50,929 nucleotides of DNA from NCBI RefSeq assembly GCF_000308575.1, contig NZ_BAFZ01000128.1, positions 1-50,929 on the forward strand, written 5' to 3'. The stretch comes from Nocardia exalbida NBRC 100660 (lineage in GTDB: Bacteria; Actinomycetota; Actinomycetes; Mycobacteriales; Mycobacteriaceae). Positions within the stretch are counted from its first letter, which is position 1. Every line of letters starts with the position of its first letter. The translations under genes were made by a program, and so were the position numbers. This document shows, piece after piece, positions 26,948-34,574 of this stretch. The notes under the pieces are model-generated. The model had not been told where the DNA came from and ran no database searches. It saw only the letters and a program-made list of their open reading frames with translations.

Positions 26948-28195
26948 TTGACCACTCCGAATCAGCCGAATGACGAGCGGCACCAGACGAACGGTGTGAC
27001 CGAGCGGATCGCACCGTCACCGATCCCGCCGCGGCCGATCCCACGGCCGGTCGCCTCGGCCGAGAACGGTCAGCCCGGCGGCGGCCAGCAGAGCGGCCAG
27101 CCGGTCGGTCACCCCGGTGGTGGCCAGGCCGGCGGTCACCCCGGTGGCGCGCAGCCGGGTGGTCACCCGGGCCAGCCGAACGGGCCGCAGTCCGGCGGGC
27201 ACCCGGGTGGGCAGCCGGGCAACCAGCCCGGCGGCAACCAGCCGAACGCTCAGCAGCGCGAGATCCGCGACCAGCAGGGTGATTTCGCGCCGCAGCAGGG
27301 CGCGCCGCAGCAGGGCGCGCCGCAGCAGGGCGCGCCGGACCAGGCGCCCGGCGGCGACGGCCAGGACCGTTTCGACCAGAAGACGGCGCGGATCAACAAC
27401 CAGGCCCCGCAGTCCGCGCCCGAGAACGAGGACAAGCAACCGGTCGGCGCCGCGGGCAACGGCGGACAACAGTCGCCGTACCAGGACGGGTGGGCGCAGC
27501 TGCCGCAGCGGGAGCCGCAGTCCAACCTGTACCGTCCCGGCCAGGCGCCGGTCACCGGACGCCCGAACTCCGGCGGTGGGGGTCTCGGCGGCGGCACGTC
27601 CAACGCACGCACCACCGCCGACCTGGCGGCCAAGGCGGCACGCAAGGAAGCGGCCATGGTGAAGTCGGTCGGCATCGACGGGCCCACCCGCAGCATCGCA
27701 CGCCCGGAACTGATCAAGGACATGCCCGACCTGTCCGAGATCCGGCATCCGCTGCCGCCGAACGAAGCAGGAGTTCCACAGGCCGGGCCGGTTTCGCCCG
27801 CGGTTCCGGTCGCGGTCGCCGCGGTTGCCTCCGGGGAGCCGCTGCGGGCCACGGTGCAGATCCGGCGCATCGATCCCTGGTCGACGCTGAAGATCTCGCT
27901 CGTCATCAGCGTTGCGATGTTCTTCGTGTGGATGCTCGCGGTCGGCCTGCTCTACATCGTGCTCGAGGGCATGGGCGTGTGGGAGCGGCTGAACAACACG
28001 TTCACCGACATGGTGTCGCAGGACAGCGGCTCGGTGGGACTGATCGACGCGGGAACCGTGTTCGGTTACGCGGGCGTGATCGGCCTGATCAACGTCGTGT
28101 TGTTCACCGCGCTCGGCACCGTCGGCACCTTCATCTACAACCAGTGCTGCGATCTCGTCGGCGGTATCCAGGTCACCCTGGCCGACCCCGACTAG
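26948..28195 (+). CDS. DUF3566 membrane protein (Rv0007-type)
   Basis: Conserved actinobacterial membrane protein encoded directly after gyrA; function is unknown. Residues 1-240 are disordered and built from Gly/Pro/Gln/His repeats (GGHPGG, GQPGGG, APQQG). The C-terminal 130 residues hold the DUF3566 domain: a short IRRIDPWSTLKISL lead-in, a transmembrane helix (VISVAMFFVWMLAVGLLYIV), a central loop and a second helix (GYAGVIGLINVVLFTALGTV). The start is TTG 26948 after AAGGA; a GTG 49 bases downstream is an alternative. Length varies in the family because of the linker. Confidence 0.88.
   Translation: MTTPNQPNDERHQTNGVTERIAPSPIPPRPIPRPVASAENGQPGGGQQSGQPVGHPGGGQAGGHPGGAQPGGHPGQPNGPQSGGHPGGQPGNQPGGNQPNAQQREIRDQQGDFAPQQGAPQQGAPQQGAPDQAPGGDGQDRFDQKTARINNQAPQSAPENEDKQPVGAAGNGGQQSPYQDGWAQLPQREPQSNLYRPGQAPVTGRPNSGGGGLGGGTSNARTTADLAAKAARKEAAMVKSVGIDGPTRSIARPELIKDMPDLSEIRHPLPPNEAGVPQAGPVSPAVPVAVAAVASGEPLRATVQIRRIDPWSTLKISLVISVAMFFVWMLAVGLLYIVLEGMGVWERLNNTFTDMVSQDSGSVGLIDAGTVFGYAGVIGLINVVLFTALGTVGTFIYNQCCDLVGGIQVTLADPD
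27287..27331 (+). repeat. Three 15-bp in-frame repeats (APQQG)
   Basis: GCGCCGCAGCAGGGC occurs three times exactly, in tandem, inside the DUF3566 gene. The period keeps the reading frame, in contrast to the 17-bp repeats at 8 kb. Confidence 0.9.
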
Positions 28196-28213
28196 CAAGG
28201 CAGGCATGCACGG

Positions 28214-28255
28214 ACGGCCGGTACCCGCCACCATTGATCGGGTGCCGGCCGTTTC
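28214..28255 (+). terminator. Terminator after the gyrBA-DUF3566 operon
   Basis: ACGGCCGGTACCCG (28214-28227) pairs with CGGGTGCCGGCCGT (28239-28252) with one G-T wobble and an 11-base loop, followed by TTCCC, 19 bp past the stop codon. Confidence 0.85.
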
Positions 28256-28284
28256 CCTTGGCCACACGGCTTCTACCAGCCGTT

Positions 28285-28314
28285 TTGGTTCATCGGAGAA
28301 CTGTTGTGTAGTCT
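28285..28314 (+). promoter_or_regulatory. Possible promoter of tRNA-Ile
   Basis: TTGGTT (28285-28290) and TAGTCT (28309-28314) are spaced 18 bp. They are followed by the inverted repeat GTTGTTC-ACGC-GAACAAC (28324-28341), eight bases before the tRNA. Assigned by eye from hexamer similarity and position. Confidence 0.4.
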
Positions 28315-28349
28315 CTACACGTTGTTGTTCACGCGAACAACACCACTAC

Positions 28350-28423
28350 GGGCCTATAGCTCAGGCGGTTAGAGCGCTTCGCTGATAACGAAGAGGTCGG
28401 AGGTTCAAGTCCTCCTAGGCCCA
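28350..28423 (+). tRNA. ileT: tRNA-Ile (GAT anticodon)
   Basis: A full cloverleaf of 74 nt. The acceptor GGGCCTA pairs with TAGGCCC, the D arm is GCTCAGGCGGTTAGAGC, the anticodon loop CTGATAA gives GAT, and the T arm is GGAGGTTCAAGTCCTCC. CCA is not encoded. It sits after gyrA/DUF3566 as in mycobacteria, where an alanine tRNA follows in the same direction. Confidence 0.97.
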
Positions 28424-28633
28424 CTCCATCTTCTCTTCATCTGGTCGTCGACCATCCGAATCCCGCTGGCTCGGAAACTCATGAAAACCACGTGAGTGGG
28501 CGCTTTTCCGTGAGCACTCGCCTTTCGTCGGCCGCCGGGCACCTACTCGGGCCACGACCACTCAACGCGATCACGTCCGGGAAGCCCGCTGGGCGGGGTA
28601 CGGGGATTGCATTCACGAAACCGTGGAACGACA

Positions 28634-28663
28634 AAGGCTCATGCTCTTGCGAGCATGAGCCTT
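28634..28663 (-). terminator. Terminator of the leftward tRNA-Ala
   Basis: A perfect 13-bp stem AAGGCTCATGCTC/GAGCATGAGCCTT has a 4-base loop and ends with TTTGT on the minus strand, eight bases past the tRNA 3' end. Confidence 0.85.
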
Positions 28664-28670
28664 CGAGGAG

Positions 28671-28743
28671 TGGAGCCTAGGGGAATCGAACCCCTAACCC
28701 CTGCCTTGCAAAGGCAGTGCTCTGCCAATTGAGCTAAGGCCCC
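28671..28743 (-). tRNA. tRNA-Ala (TGC anticodon), leftward copy
   Basis: A 73-nt cloverleaf on the minus strand. The acceptor GGGGCCT pairs with AGGCTCC including a G-T wobble, the anticodon loop TTTGCAA gives TGC, and the T arm is GGGGTTCGATTCCCC. Every base is identical to the rightward copy at 36.3 kb. It converges on tRNA-Ile instead of following it, so this copy, not the other, is out of the ancestral orientation. Confidence 0.96.
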
Positions 28744-28947
28744 GCGGCTGTCACGGCTTGCGCGTACAGACGTCTCGAAACGGTACCTTCTCCCCGCTGA
28801 GATGGTCAAAACGGCAGGTTGTCGCGCCGAGGCGCACGCCGATTGCGGCGATGTCGCTGTCCGGCCCGGTATGGACATTTAGGGTTGGTCGCAGCGTCAC
28901 GATCCGGTTCTTCGATGTGTTGTCGGTTGCTCGATGAGAGGACCCGC

Positions 28948-31149
28948 ATGTCTCGGTATCTGTTCGCCCTCGGCCGCACGGTCGCTCGGTTGCGCTGGTG
29001 GGTGCTGGCGGTGTGGCTGGTGCTGCTCGCCTGCGCGATCGGGTTCGCCGCGGTGAGCGGCGGCAAGACCACGGACAACTTCACCATTCCGAACACCGAG
29101 TCGCAGGATGCTGTTTCGCTGCTGAAGCAGCGGATGCCGGCCTACAGCGGCGCGCAGATGCAGGTGGTGTTCGCCACCCCGGGATTGGCCAAGGTCACCG
29201 ACTCGCAGGCGAGCGCGCAGATCCAGCAGGTCATGGCCGGGTTGCGCGGGCTGCCGCAGGTGGCCACCGTGGTCGACCCGTTCGAGGCGAAGACGATCTC
29301 ACCCGATCAGCGCGTTGCCTTGGGCAGCGTCCAGTTCTCGGTGCCGGTGGGGGAGGTGACCGAGCAGACATTGGATGAGGTCGACCACATCGCCGCGCCC
29401 GCCCGCGAGGCGGGGCTCGAGGTGGAGTTCTCCGGAGCGGTGTACCCGGGCTTCACCGCCGAGGTGCCCGAGACGCCCGAGATCCTCGGCATCGCCGCGG
29501 CCTTCGTCATCCTGCTGATCACGTTCGGGGCGGTGGTCGCCGCGGGGCTGCCCATCGTCACGGCATTGGTCGGCGTCGCGATCGGTCTGACCGGCATCCT
29601 CGGCGTGGCCGCGTTCGTCGACGTGCCCGCGGCGGCGACTTCCCTGGCATTGATGCTGGGATTGTCGTGCGGAATCGACTACGCGCTGTTCATCCTGTCC
29701 CGGCATCGGCACAACATCGTGCTGGGTCTGGCCGCGGAGGAGTCGATACCCCTGGCGGTCGGCACGGCGGGCAGTTCGGTCGTGTTCGCCGCGGTGACGG
29801 TGATCATCGCGCTGTGCGGGCTGGCGGTCGCCGGGATCCCGTTCCTCACGGTCATGGGGTTGACCGCGGCGGGCGCCGTGCTGGTGGCGATGCTCGTGGC
29901 CCTGACTCTGCTGCCCGCGCTTCTCGGGTTCGCAGGCGATACGGTCGCGCGCTTCGTCTCGCCGCCGCTGCATCCCGGACGCGCCGAAGAGGTGGCGCGG
30001 ATCGCGGCCTACGAACCGGAGCGCACGATGGGGCACAGCTGGGGCCGGTTCGTCACGCGCTACCGGCTGCCTTTGCTCGTGCTCGGTATCGCGACGCTGA
30101 TCGTCTTGGCGATCCCGGTCACCCGGATCCATCTCGGGTTGCCGAGCGGGGAGTCGCAGCCGGAATCGAGCACAGCGCACAAGGCTTATGACCTGGTCAG
30201 CCGTTCGTTCGGTCCGGGTTTCAACGGACCGCTGCTGATGGTGACCGATCTGTCCAGGGCCACCACCCCGGACGCCGCCCAGACGTTGACGGACAGGTTG
30301 CGCGCCGAACCCGATGTCGCCGCGGTTCAGCCCGCGGGCAGCGGCGACGGCCTGGTGCTCATCCAGGTCGTGCCGACCACCGGGCCGGACGACGAGGCGA
30401 CCGCGCAGCTGGTCACCCGGCTGCGCGACAACCGCGACCGGATCGAGGCGAACACGGGCGCCACCTTTCTGATCGGTGGAACGACCGCCGCGAACATCGA
30501 CACGTCCAACCGGCTGGCCGAGGCGCTGCCGATTTTTCTCCTGGTCGTCGTCGGCTTGGCGCTGTTGCTGCTGACGATCGCCTTCCGCACCGTGCTGGTG
30601 CCGTTGTCCTCGATCGTCGGTTTCATCCTGTCGGTCTTCGCGGCACTGGGCGTCCAGGTCGCGGTGTTCCAGTGGGGATGGGGAGCGGAGTTCTTCGGTG
30701 TGACGAAGGCGCAGACGCTGAGTTTTCTGCCGATCATCATCCTGGCGATAATCTTCGGGCTTTCCAGCGACTACCAGATCTTCGTCGTCTCCCGGATCAA
30801 AGAGGAATACAGCCGCACGGGTGACGCGACCGGGTCGGTGCAGAACGGGGTGGCGCACTCGGCACGGGTGGTGAGCGCGGCGGCGCTGATCATGTTCGCC
30901 GTCTTCGTGGCGTTCACCTGGGTCGACAACCCGGTGGTCAAGCCGCTGGCCCTCACGCTGGCGATCGGCGTGCTCCTCGATGCCTTCGTTGTGCGGCTGA
31001 CGTTGGTGCCCGCGGTCATGGCCCTGATCGGCGAGCGCATGTGGTACCACCCGCGCTGGTTCGGCCGCTACGTCCCCGATCTCGACATCGAGGGCACCGA
31101 ACTGGACAAGGAGTTCACCGCGAGCGCCGTCCGGGGCAACAGCGGGTGA
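28948..31149 (+). CDS. MMPL-family RND transporter
   Basis: Proton-driven exporter of the MMPL group, whose mycobacterial members move lipids or drugs. Eleven to twelve membrane helices fall in two halves. Each half has the family's Asp-Tyr pair: GLSCGIDYALFILSRHRH (Asp244-Tyr245) and FGLSSDYQIFVVSRIKEEY (Asp608-Tyr609), which relay protons. Two periplasmic loops (about residues 45-190 and 400-540) carry the porter domains. ATG 28948 follows GAGAGG. At 733 residues it is shorter than true MmpL3-type lipid transporters and nearer to the drug-exporter-like branch. A TetR gene faces it downstream. Confidence 0.92.
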   Translation: MSRYLFALGRTVARLRWWVLAVWLVLLACAIGFAAVSGGKTTDNFTIPNTESQDAVSLLKQRMPAYSGAQMQVVFATPGLAKVTDSQASAQIQQVMAGLRGLPQVATVVDPFEAKTISPDQRVALGSVQFSVPVGEVTEQTLDEVDHIAAPAREAGLEVEFSGAVYPGFTAEVPETPEILGIAAAFVILLITFGAVVAAGLPIVTALVGVAIGLTGILGVAAFVDVPAAATSLALMLGLSCGIDYALFILSRHRHNIVLGLAAEESIPLAVGTAGSSVVFAAVTVIIALCGLAVAGIPFLTVMGLTAAGAVLVAMLVALTLLPALLGFAGDTVARFVSPPLHPGRAEEVARIAAYEPERTMGHSWGRFVTRYRLPLLVLGIATLIVLAIPVTRIHLGLPSGESQPESSTAHKAYDLVSRSFGPGFNGPLLMVTDLSRATTPDAAQTLTDRLRAEPDVAAVQPAGSGDGLVLIQVVPTTGPDDEATAQLVTRLRDNRDRIEANTGATFLIGGTTAANIDTSNRLAEALPIFLLVVVGLALLLLTIAFRTVLVPLSSIVGFILSVFAALGVQVAVFQWGWGAEFFGVTKAQTLSFLPIIILAIIFGLSSDYQIFVVSRIKEEYSRTGDATGSVQNGVAHSARVVSAAALIMFAVFVAFTWVDNPVVKPLALTLAIGVLLDAFVVRLTLVPAVMALIGERMWYHPRWFGRYVPDLDIEGTELDKEFTASAVRGNSG

Positions 31150-31171
31150 CGCCTGCCGGTGCTCCGGCGGC

Positions 31172-31807
31172 CTAGTCGAGGGACGGCAGCGGCCGCGAGC
31201 AGATCTCGTGCGCCTCGTCGGCGGGGATACCGAACATGCGCAGCAGGTCCTCGGTGACCTGATCGGTGGCGGCCGCGTCGTCGCGCTCGGGGTGATCGTG
31301 CAGCAGTTGGCCGAGGCACAGCGCGGCCCCGGACACGATGGTCATGGCCAACTCCGCGTCAGGCGCCCGGAACCGGCCGGTGCGAGCCGCGGCCTCGATA
31401 TCGCGCCGAGCGCGGGGCGCGAGTCCTTTGTCGGAGGTGGTGAGCGTGAGGCCGGTGTTGAGCAGCACCTTGCTCAGGGTGGGCAGTCTGCGGTGCATAC
31501 GGCCGGTCAACCGGAAGCTCTGCGCGAAGACTTCGGCGGGGTCGTCCATGCCCTCGGTCAAGTGGTCGAGTACCGCGCCGTGCTTCTCGAGCGCTTCCTC
31601 CACCGCCGCGTGGAACAGGTCCTCCCGGCTCTGGAAGTGGTTGTAGAACGACCCCATGCCGACATCCGCGGCCTGGGTGATCTCCAGGATCGGCGCGTTC
31701 GGCTTCCCGGTCGCGAGGAACGACTGGGCCGCCGTCACGAGGGCGGCTCGGGTACGGGCCTTGCGGCGCTCCAGGCGGTTGGGTTCCACCTCGGTCCGAT
31801 CGGTCAT
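31172..31807 (-). CDS. TetR/AcrR-family transcriptional regulator
   Basis: An N-terminal TetR helix-turn-helix is readable as RRKARTRAALVTAAQSFLA, then ITQAADVGMGSFYNHFQSREDLFHAAVEEAL. The C-terminal ligand domain is all-helical (residues 75-211). ATG 31807 has GGAGAGGAG seven bases upstream. It diverges from the dioxygenase operon, and a 14-bp palindrome overlaps that operon's promoter, so it is probably the local repressor. It also converges on the MMPL gene with only 22 bp between the stops, so control of the exporter is possible but less direct. Confidence 0.92.
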   Translation of the reverse strand: MTDRTEVEPNRLERRKARTRAALVTAAQSFLATGKPNAPILEITQAADVGMGSFYNHFQSREDLFHAAVEEALEKHGAVLDHLTEGMDDPAEVFAQSFRLTGRMHRRLPTLSKVLLNTGLTLTTSDKGLAPRARRDIEAAARTGRFRAPDAELAMTIVSGAALCLGQLLHDHPERDDAAATDQVTEDLLRMFGIPADEAHEICSRPLPSLD

Positions 31808-31882
31808 GCCCGCTCCTCTCCCTGTCGGCGCCCGACCATGGTAGCGCTGCGGTTCAATAATGACGAATTCCTCAGTGACTCC

Positions 31883-31919
31883 TTGACTGAAAATCGCGTC
31901 GTATGTGACGATATCGTCA
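31883..31919 (+). promoter_or_regulatory. Promoter of the dioxygenase operon with a TetR-type operator
   Basis: TTGACT (31883-31888) is followed after 17 bp by a -10 region that overlaps the perfect palindrome TGACGATATCGTCA (31906-31919). A matching half site TGACGA lies at 31861-31866. A repressor bound here would block RNA polymerase. The palindrome ends 24 bp before the dioxygenase start codon. Confidence 0.65.
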
Positions 31920-31943
31920 TTCAAGGAAAGGGAGTGGTCGCTG

Positions 31944-33074
31944 ATGGACCGTCACGACCCACACACCGGATTGCACAGCGAGAACGGTGCGGTAGCGGGC
32001 GAACATCCGGGACGGGCGCGCGAACCGATCGTGAAAGTGCACGATCTGGCGTGGCTCGAATTCCAGAAGCCGGACCTGGAGCGCGCCGAGGTCTTCGCGC
32101 ACGCGTTCGGTTTCGCCACCTCGTTTCGCACAGGGGACGAGCTGTATTTACGAGGTGCTGATCCGCAGGCGCCGTGCGTGCTGATCCGCCGAGGCGTGCG
32201 CTCGCGGTTCGACGGCCCGGCCTTTCGTGCGGCGGACGCCGCCGACCTGCTCCGATTGGCCGAGGCCACAGGCGGCACGGTGGCGGCCCTGCCCGAGACC
32301 CTGGGCGGGTCGACCGTCGAGCTCACCGATCCGAGTGGATTGCGGGTGCGGGTGGTCGCCGACACCGACGAACTCGCCGCTCTGCCCGCCCAGCAGCCGC
32401 ATACGTTCAACTTCGGGCACGAAGTGGCGCGGGTCAATCGGACGCAGCGGCCGCCCCGGGTGCCCGCCCGGGTTCAGCGGCTGGGGCATGTGGTGGTGCA
32501 GACCACCAGGTATCTCGAAACGCTCGATTGGTACCTGCAGCACTTGGGGCTGATCGTCAGTGACTTCCTCTACTACCCGGGTCAACGCGAGCGCGGCCCG
32601 GTGATGAGCTTCATCCGCTGTGATCGCGGCCGGACGCCCACCGACCATCACACGCTGGCACTGGTGCTCGGCCCGGCGAACCGGTACGTGCACTCCGCTT
32701 ACCAAGTCGCCGATCTGGATGCCATGGCCGCGGGCGGGGAGTACCTGCGTGATCACGGTTACTTCCGGTCGTGGGGGATCGGCAGGCATATCAAGGGCAG
32801 CCAGATCTTCGACTACTGGCGCGACCCGGACGGGTTCCTCGTCGAGCATTTCAGCGACGGCGACATGTTCGACTGCACGGTGGAACCCGGCTGGGCACCG
32901 TTCACCGCGTCCGGGCTGGCGCAGTGGGGGCCGCCTGCCAGCAAAGACTTCCTCGGCCTCAAACCGGGCCGGGAAACTCTTCGCGAGCTGCGCACGATGG
33001 TCGACGCGCTGCGCGAGGACAACGAATTCGATCTCCGTCGCCTGCGCGGCCTGTTGAAAGTAGCCGGTTCATGA
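31944..33074 (+). CDS. Extradiol ring-cleavage dioxygenase (VOC superfamily)
   Basis: Two vicinal-oxygen-chelate domains: residues 30-150, then a catalytic domain at about 175-320. The iron triad of type I extradiol dioxygenases is present: His182 (LGHVVVQT), His250 (YVHSAYQV) and Glu301 (FLVEHFSD). These enzymes open catechol rings beside the two hydroxyls. ATG 31944 follows AAGGAAAGGGAG. The length of 376 exceeds the usual 290-310 because of a charged N terminus and a C-terminal extension. It overlaps the FAH-family gene by four bases. The exact catechol cannot be told from sequence. Confidence 0.85.
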   Translation: MDRHDPHTGLHSENGAVAGEHPGRAREPIVKVHDLAWLEFQKPDLERAEVFAHAFGFATSFRTGDELYLRGADPQAPCVLIRRGVRSRFDGPAFRAADAADLLRLAEATGGTVAALPETLGGSTVELTDPSGLRVRVVADTDELAALPAQQPHTFNFGHEVARVNRTQRPPRVPARVQRLGHVVVQTTRYLETLDWYLQHLGLIVSDFLYYPGQRERGPVMSFIRCDRGRTPTDHHTLALVLGPANRYVHSAYQVADLDAMAAGGEYLRDHGYFRSWGIGRHIKGSQIFDYWRDPDGFLVEHFSDGDMFDCTVEPGWAPFTASGLAQWGPPASKDFLGLKPGRETLRELRTMVDALREDNEFDLRRLRGLLKVAGS

Positions 33075-34006
33075 GCATTTCCGTTCTCCGCACCGCCGAC
33101 GCCTGGTGGGTGGTCACACCCGCGGGCGCGGCCGAGGTCGACACCACGGCGACCACCACCGGGCAACTGCTGGCGGATCGGCAGGCGATCCGCGCGGCGT
33201 CCACGAGCAGCGAGGTCGTGCCGGTCGAGAGCCTGGCGCCGGTCTCGCCGGTGACCGCGCCGTGCCGGGTGGTCGCCCAGATGACCAACTTCGCCTCGCA
33301 CGTCCGGGATTCCGGCGGTGACCCGGCGACGGTGCCGCTGACCTTCTTCCGCAAGGCCTCGGGGTCGATCAGCGGCCCGCACGACGACGTCATCCGGCCG
33401 CCGCACGTGCGGCTGCTGGATTACGAGGTGGAGATCGGCCTCGTGTTCGGTCGCGACATGCCGGTCGGATCGGAGATCACGAGCGACAACCTGGCCGACT
33501 ACATCGCCGGTCTCGTGGTCACCAACGACATCTCCGCCCGCGACGTCCAGTTGCCGAAAACCCAGTTCTACGAGGCGAAATCGTATCCGACGTTCACCCC
33601 GGTGGGACCTGTGCTCGTGCTTCTGGAAGACGACGAGCTGAAACGGTTCACCGATCTGCGGCTGCGGTTGTGGGTCAACGGCGGCCTGCGTCAGGACATG
33701 ACCGTCGCCGACATGATCTACCGGCCGTTGGAGACCCTGCGGGCATTGACCGGTTTCCAGCGCATGGACGCAGGCGACCTGCTGCTCACCGGAACTCCCA
33801 TCGGCACGGCGATCAGCGCCCCGCCCAAACCGGTCGAGATCATCGGCTCACTGCTTCCGCCCGCGGTGAAGTGGAAGATGTTCTTCAAGAACCAGGCCAA
33901 GAACCCGAAGTATCTGCACGACGGCGACGTCGTCGAGGCCGCGATAGCCACCGACGACGGCGTGATCGACCTCGGCCGCCAGCGCACCACGGTGAGGTAC
34001 CGGTGA
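33071..34006 (+). CDS. Fumarylacetoacetate hydrolase-family protein
   Basis: FAH-fold enzyme likely to hydrolyse or decarboxylate the ring-opened product of the upstream dioxygenase. The catalytic domain shows the metal-binding LLDYEVEIGLVFG, VVTNDISARDVQ, the lysine of EAKSYPTFTPVGP and LLLTGTPIGT (short pieces). An N-terminal domain of about 80 residues precedes it. At 311 residues it matches the monofunctional family (acylpyruvases, 2-keto-4-pentenoate hydratase-like, HpcE-like). ATG 33071 overlaps the previous stop (ATGA), so expression is coupled. Confidence 0.9.
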   Translation: MSISVLRTADAWWVVTPAGAAEVDTTATTTGQLLADRQAIRAASTSSEVVPVESLAPVSPVTAPCRVVAQMTNFASHVRDSGGDPATVPLTFFRKASGSISGPHDDVIRPPHVRLLDYEVEIGLVFGRDMPVGSEITSDNLADYIAGLVVTNDISARDVQLPKTQFYEAKSYPTFTPVGPVLVLLEDDELKRFTDLRLRLWVNGGLRQDMTVADMIYRPLETLRALTGFQRMDAGDLLLTGTPIGTAISAPPKPVEIIGSLLPPAVKWKMFFKNQAKNPKYLHDGDVVEAAIATDDGVIDLGRQRTTVRYR

Positions 34007-34221
34007 CCGAGGATTTGCGGTGGTCGCCGCGCGCCGACGCAACCCGCCGGGATCTTCTCGACGCCCTCGACGAGCCGCCCGGAGTGCGGAGTATCGCGGT
34101 CACGGTCGACGACGGCGCGAAAGTCGCCACTGTCGAGCTGGACCACACCGGTGACGAATGCATTGTCGCGGTGATTCCGGGTCGGTACGCGCTCGCGTGG
34201 AAGCGCGGGGTGCTCCGATGA
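34003..34221 (+). CDS. Small hypothetical protein in the catabolic operon
   Basis: A 72-residue protein starting at GTG 34003, overlapping the FAH stop, and ending in an ATGA overlap with the next gene. It has no signal peptide or membrane segment. A predicted short alpha/beta pattern is visible (LLDALDEPPGVRSIAVTVDD, then VATVELDHTGDECIVAVIPG). I do not recognise the family. Coupled overlaps on both sides argue that it is real. Confidence 0.7.
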   Translation: MTEDLRWSPRADATRRDLLDALDEPPGVRSIAVTVDDGAKVATVELDHTGDECIVAVIPGRYALAWKRGVLR

Positions 34222-34574
34222 GCTTCGCATCGGTCCTGCTCGCCGCGGTGCCGGCGGTGTTCTTCTCGGCGATCGGTGTGGCGAAGATACTGGCGGTGCC
34301 GTCGATGCGGGAACGGGCCACGCACACCGGATACTCCGTCGCCGCCTACCGGGGCATCGGCTTCGCGGAGATCGCGGGCGCCCTCGGGCTCCTGCTCGGC
34401 ATCGGCTGGTGGCAGCTCGGCCTCGCGGCGGGGATCGGCCTGGTGCTGTTGCTGGTCGGCGCCGTCGTCGTCCACGTGCGCGTCGGCGACGGCATCCGCG
34501 AGTTCGCCCCGGCGATCGTGGGTTGTCTCGTCGCCGTCGGGTATCTCGTGACGCTGCTGGGAGCCGCCCGGTGA
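34218..34574 (+). CDS. DoxX-like membrane protein
   Basis: A 118-residue protein with four membrane helices: residues 3-25, 44-65, 70-90 and 98-116. The size and the FFSAIGVAKIL start fit the DoxX/DoxX-like family (DUF4267/DoxX_2 type). Family members are often encoded beside oxidoreductases or ring-degrading enzymes; their biochemical role is poorly defined. It is coupled by ATGA to the gene before and by a GTGA overlap to the FAD hydroxylase after it. Confidence 0.8.
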   Translation: MSFASVLLAAVPAVFFSAIGVAKILAVPSMRERATHTGYSVAAYRGIGFAEIAGALGLLLGIGWWQLGLAAGIGLVLLLVGAVVVHVRVGDGIREFAPAIVGCLVAVGYLVTLLGAAR

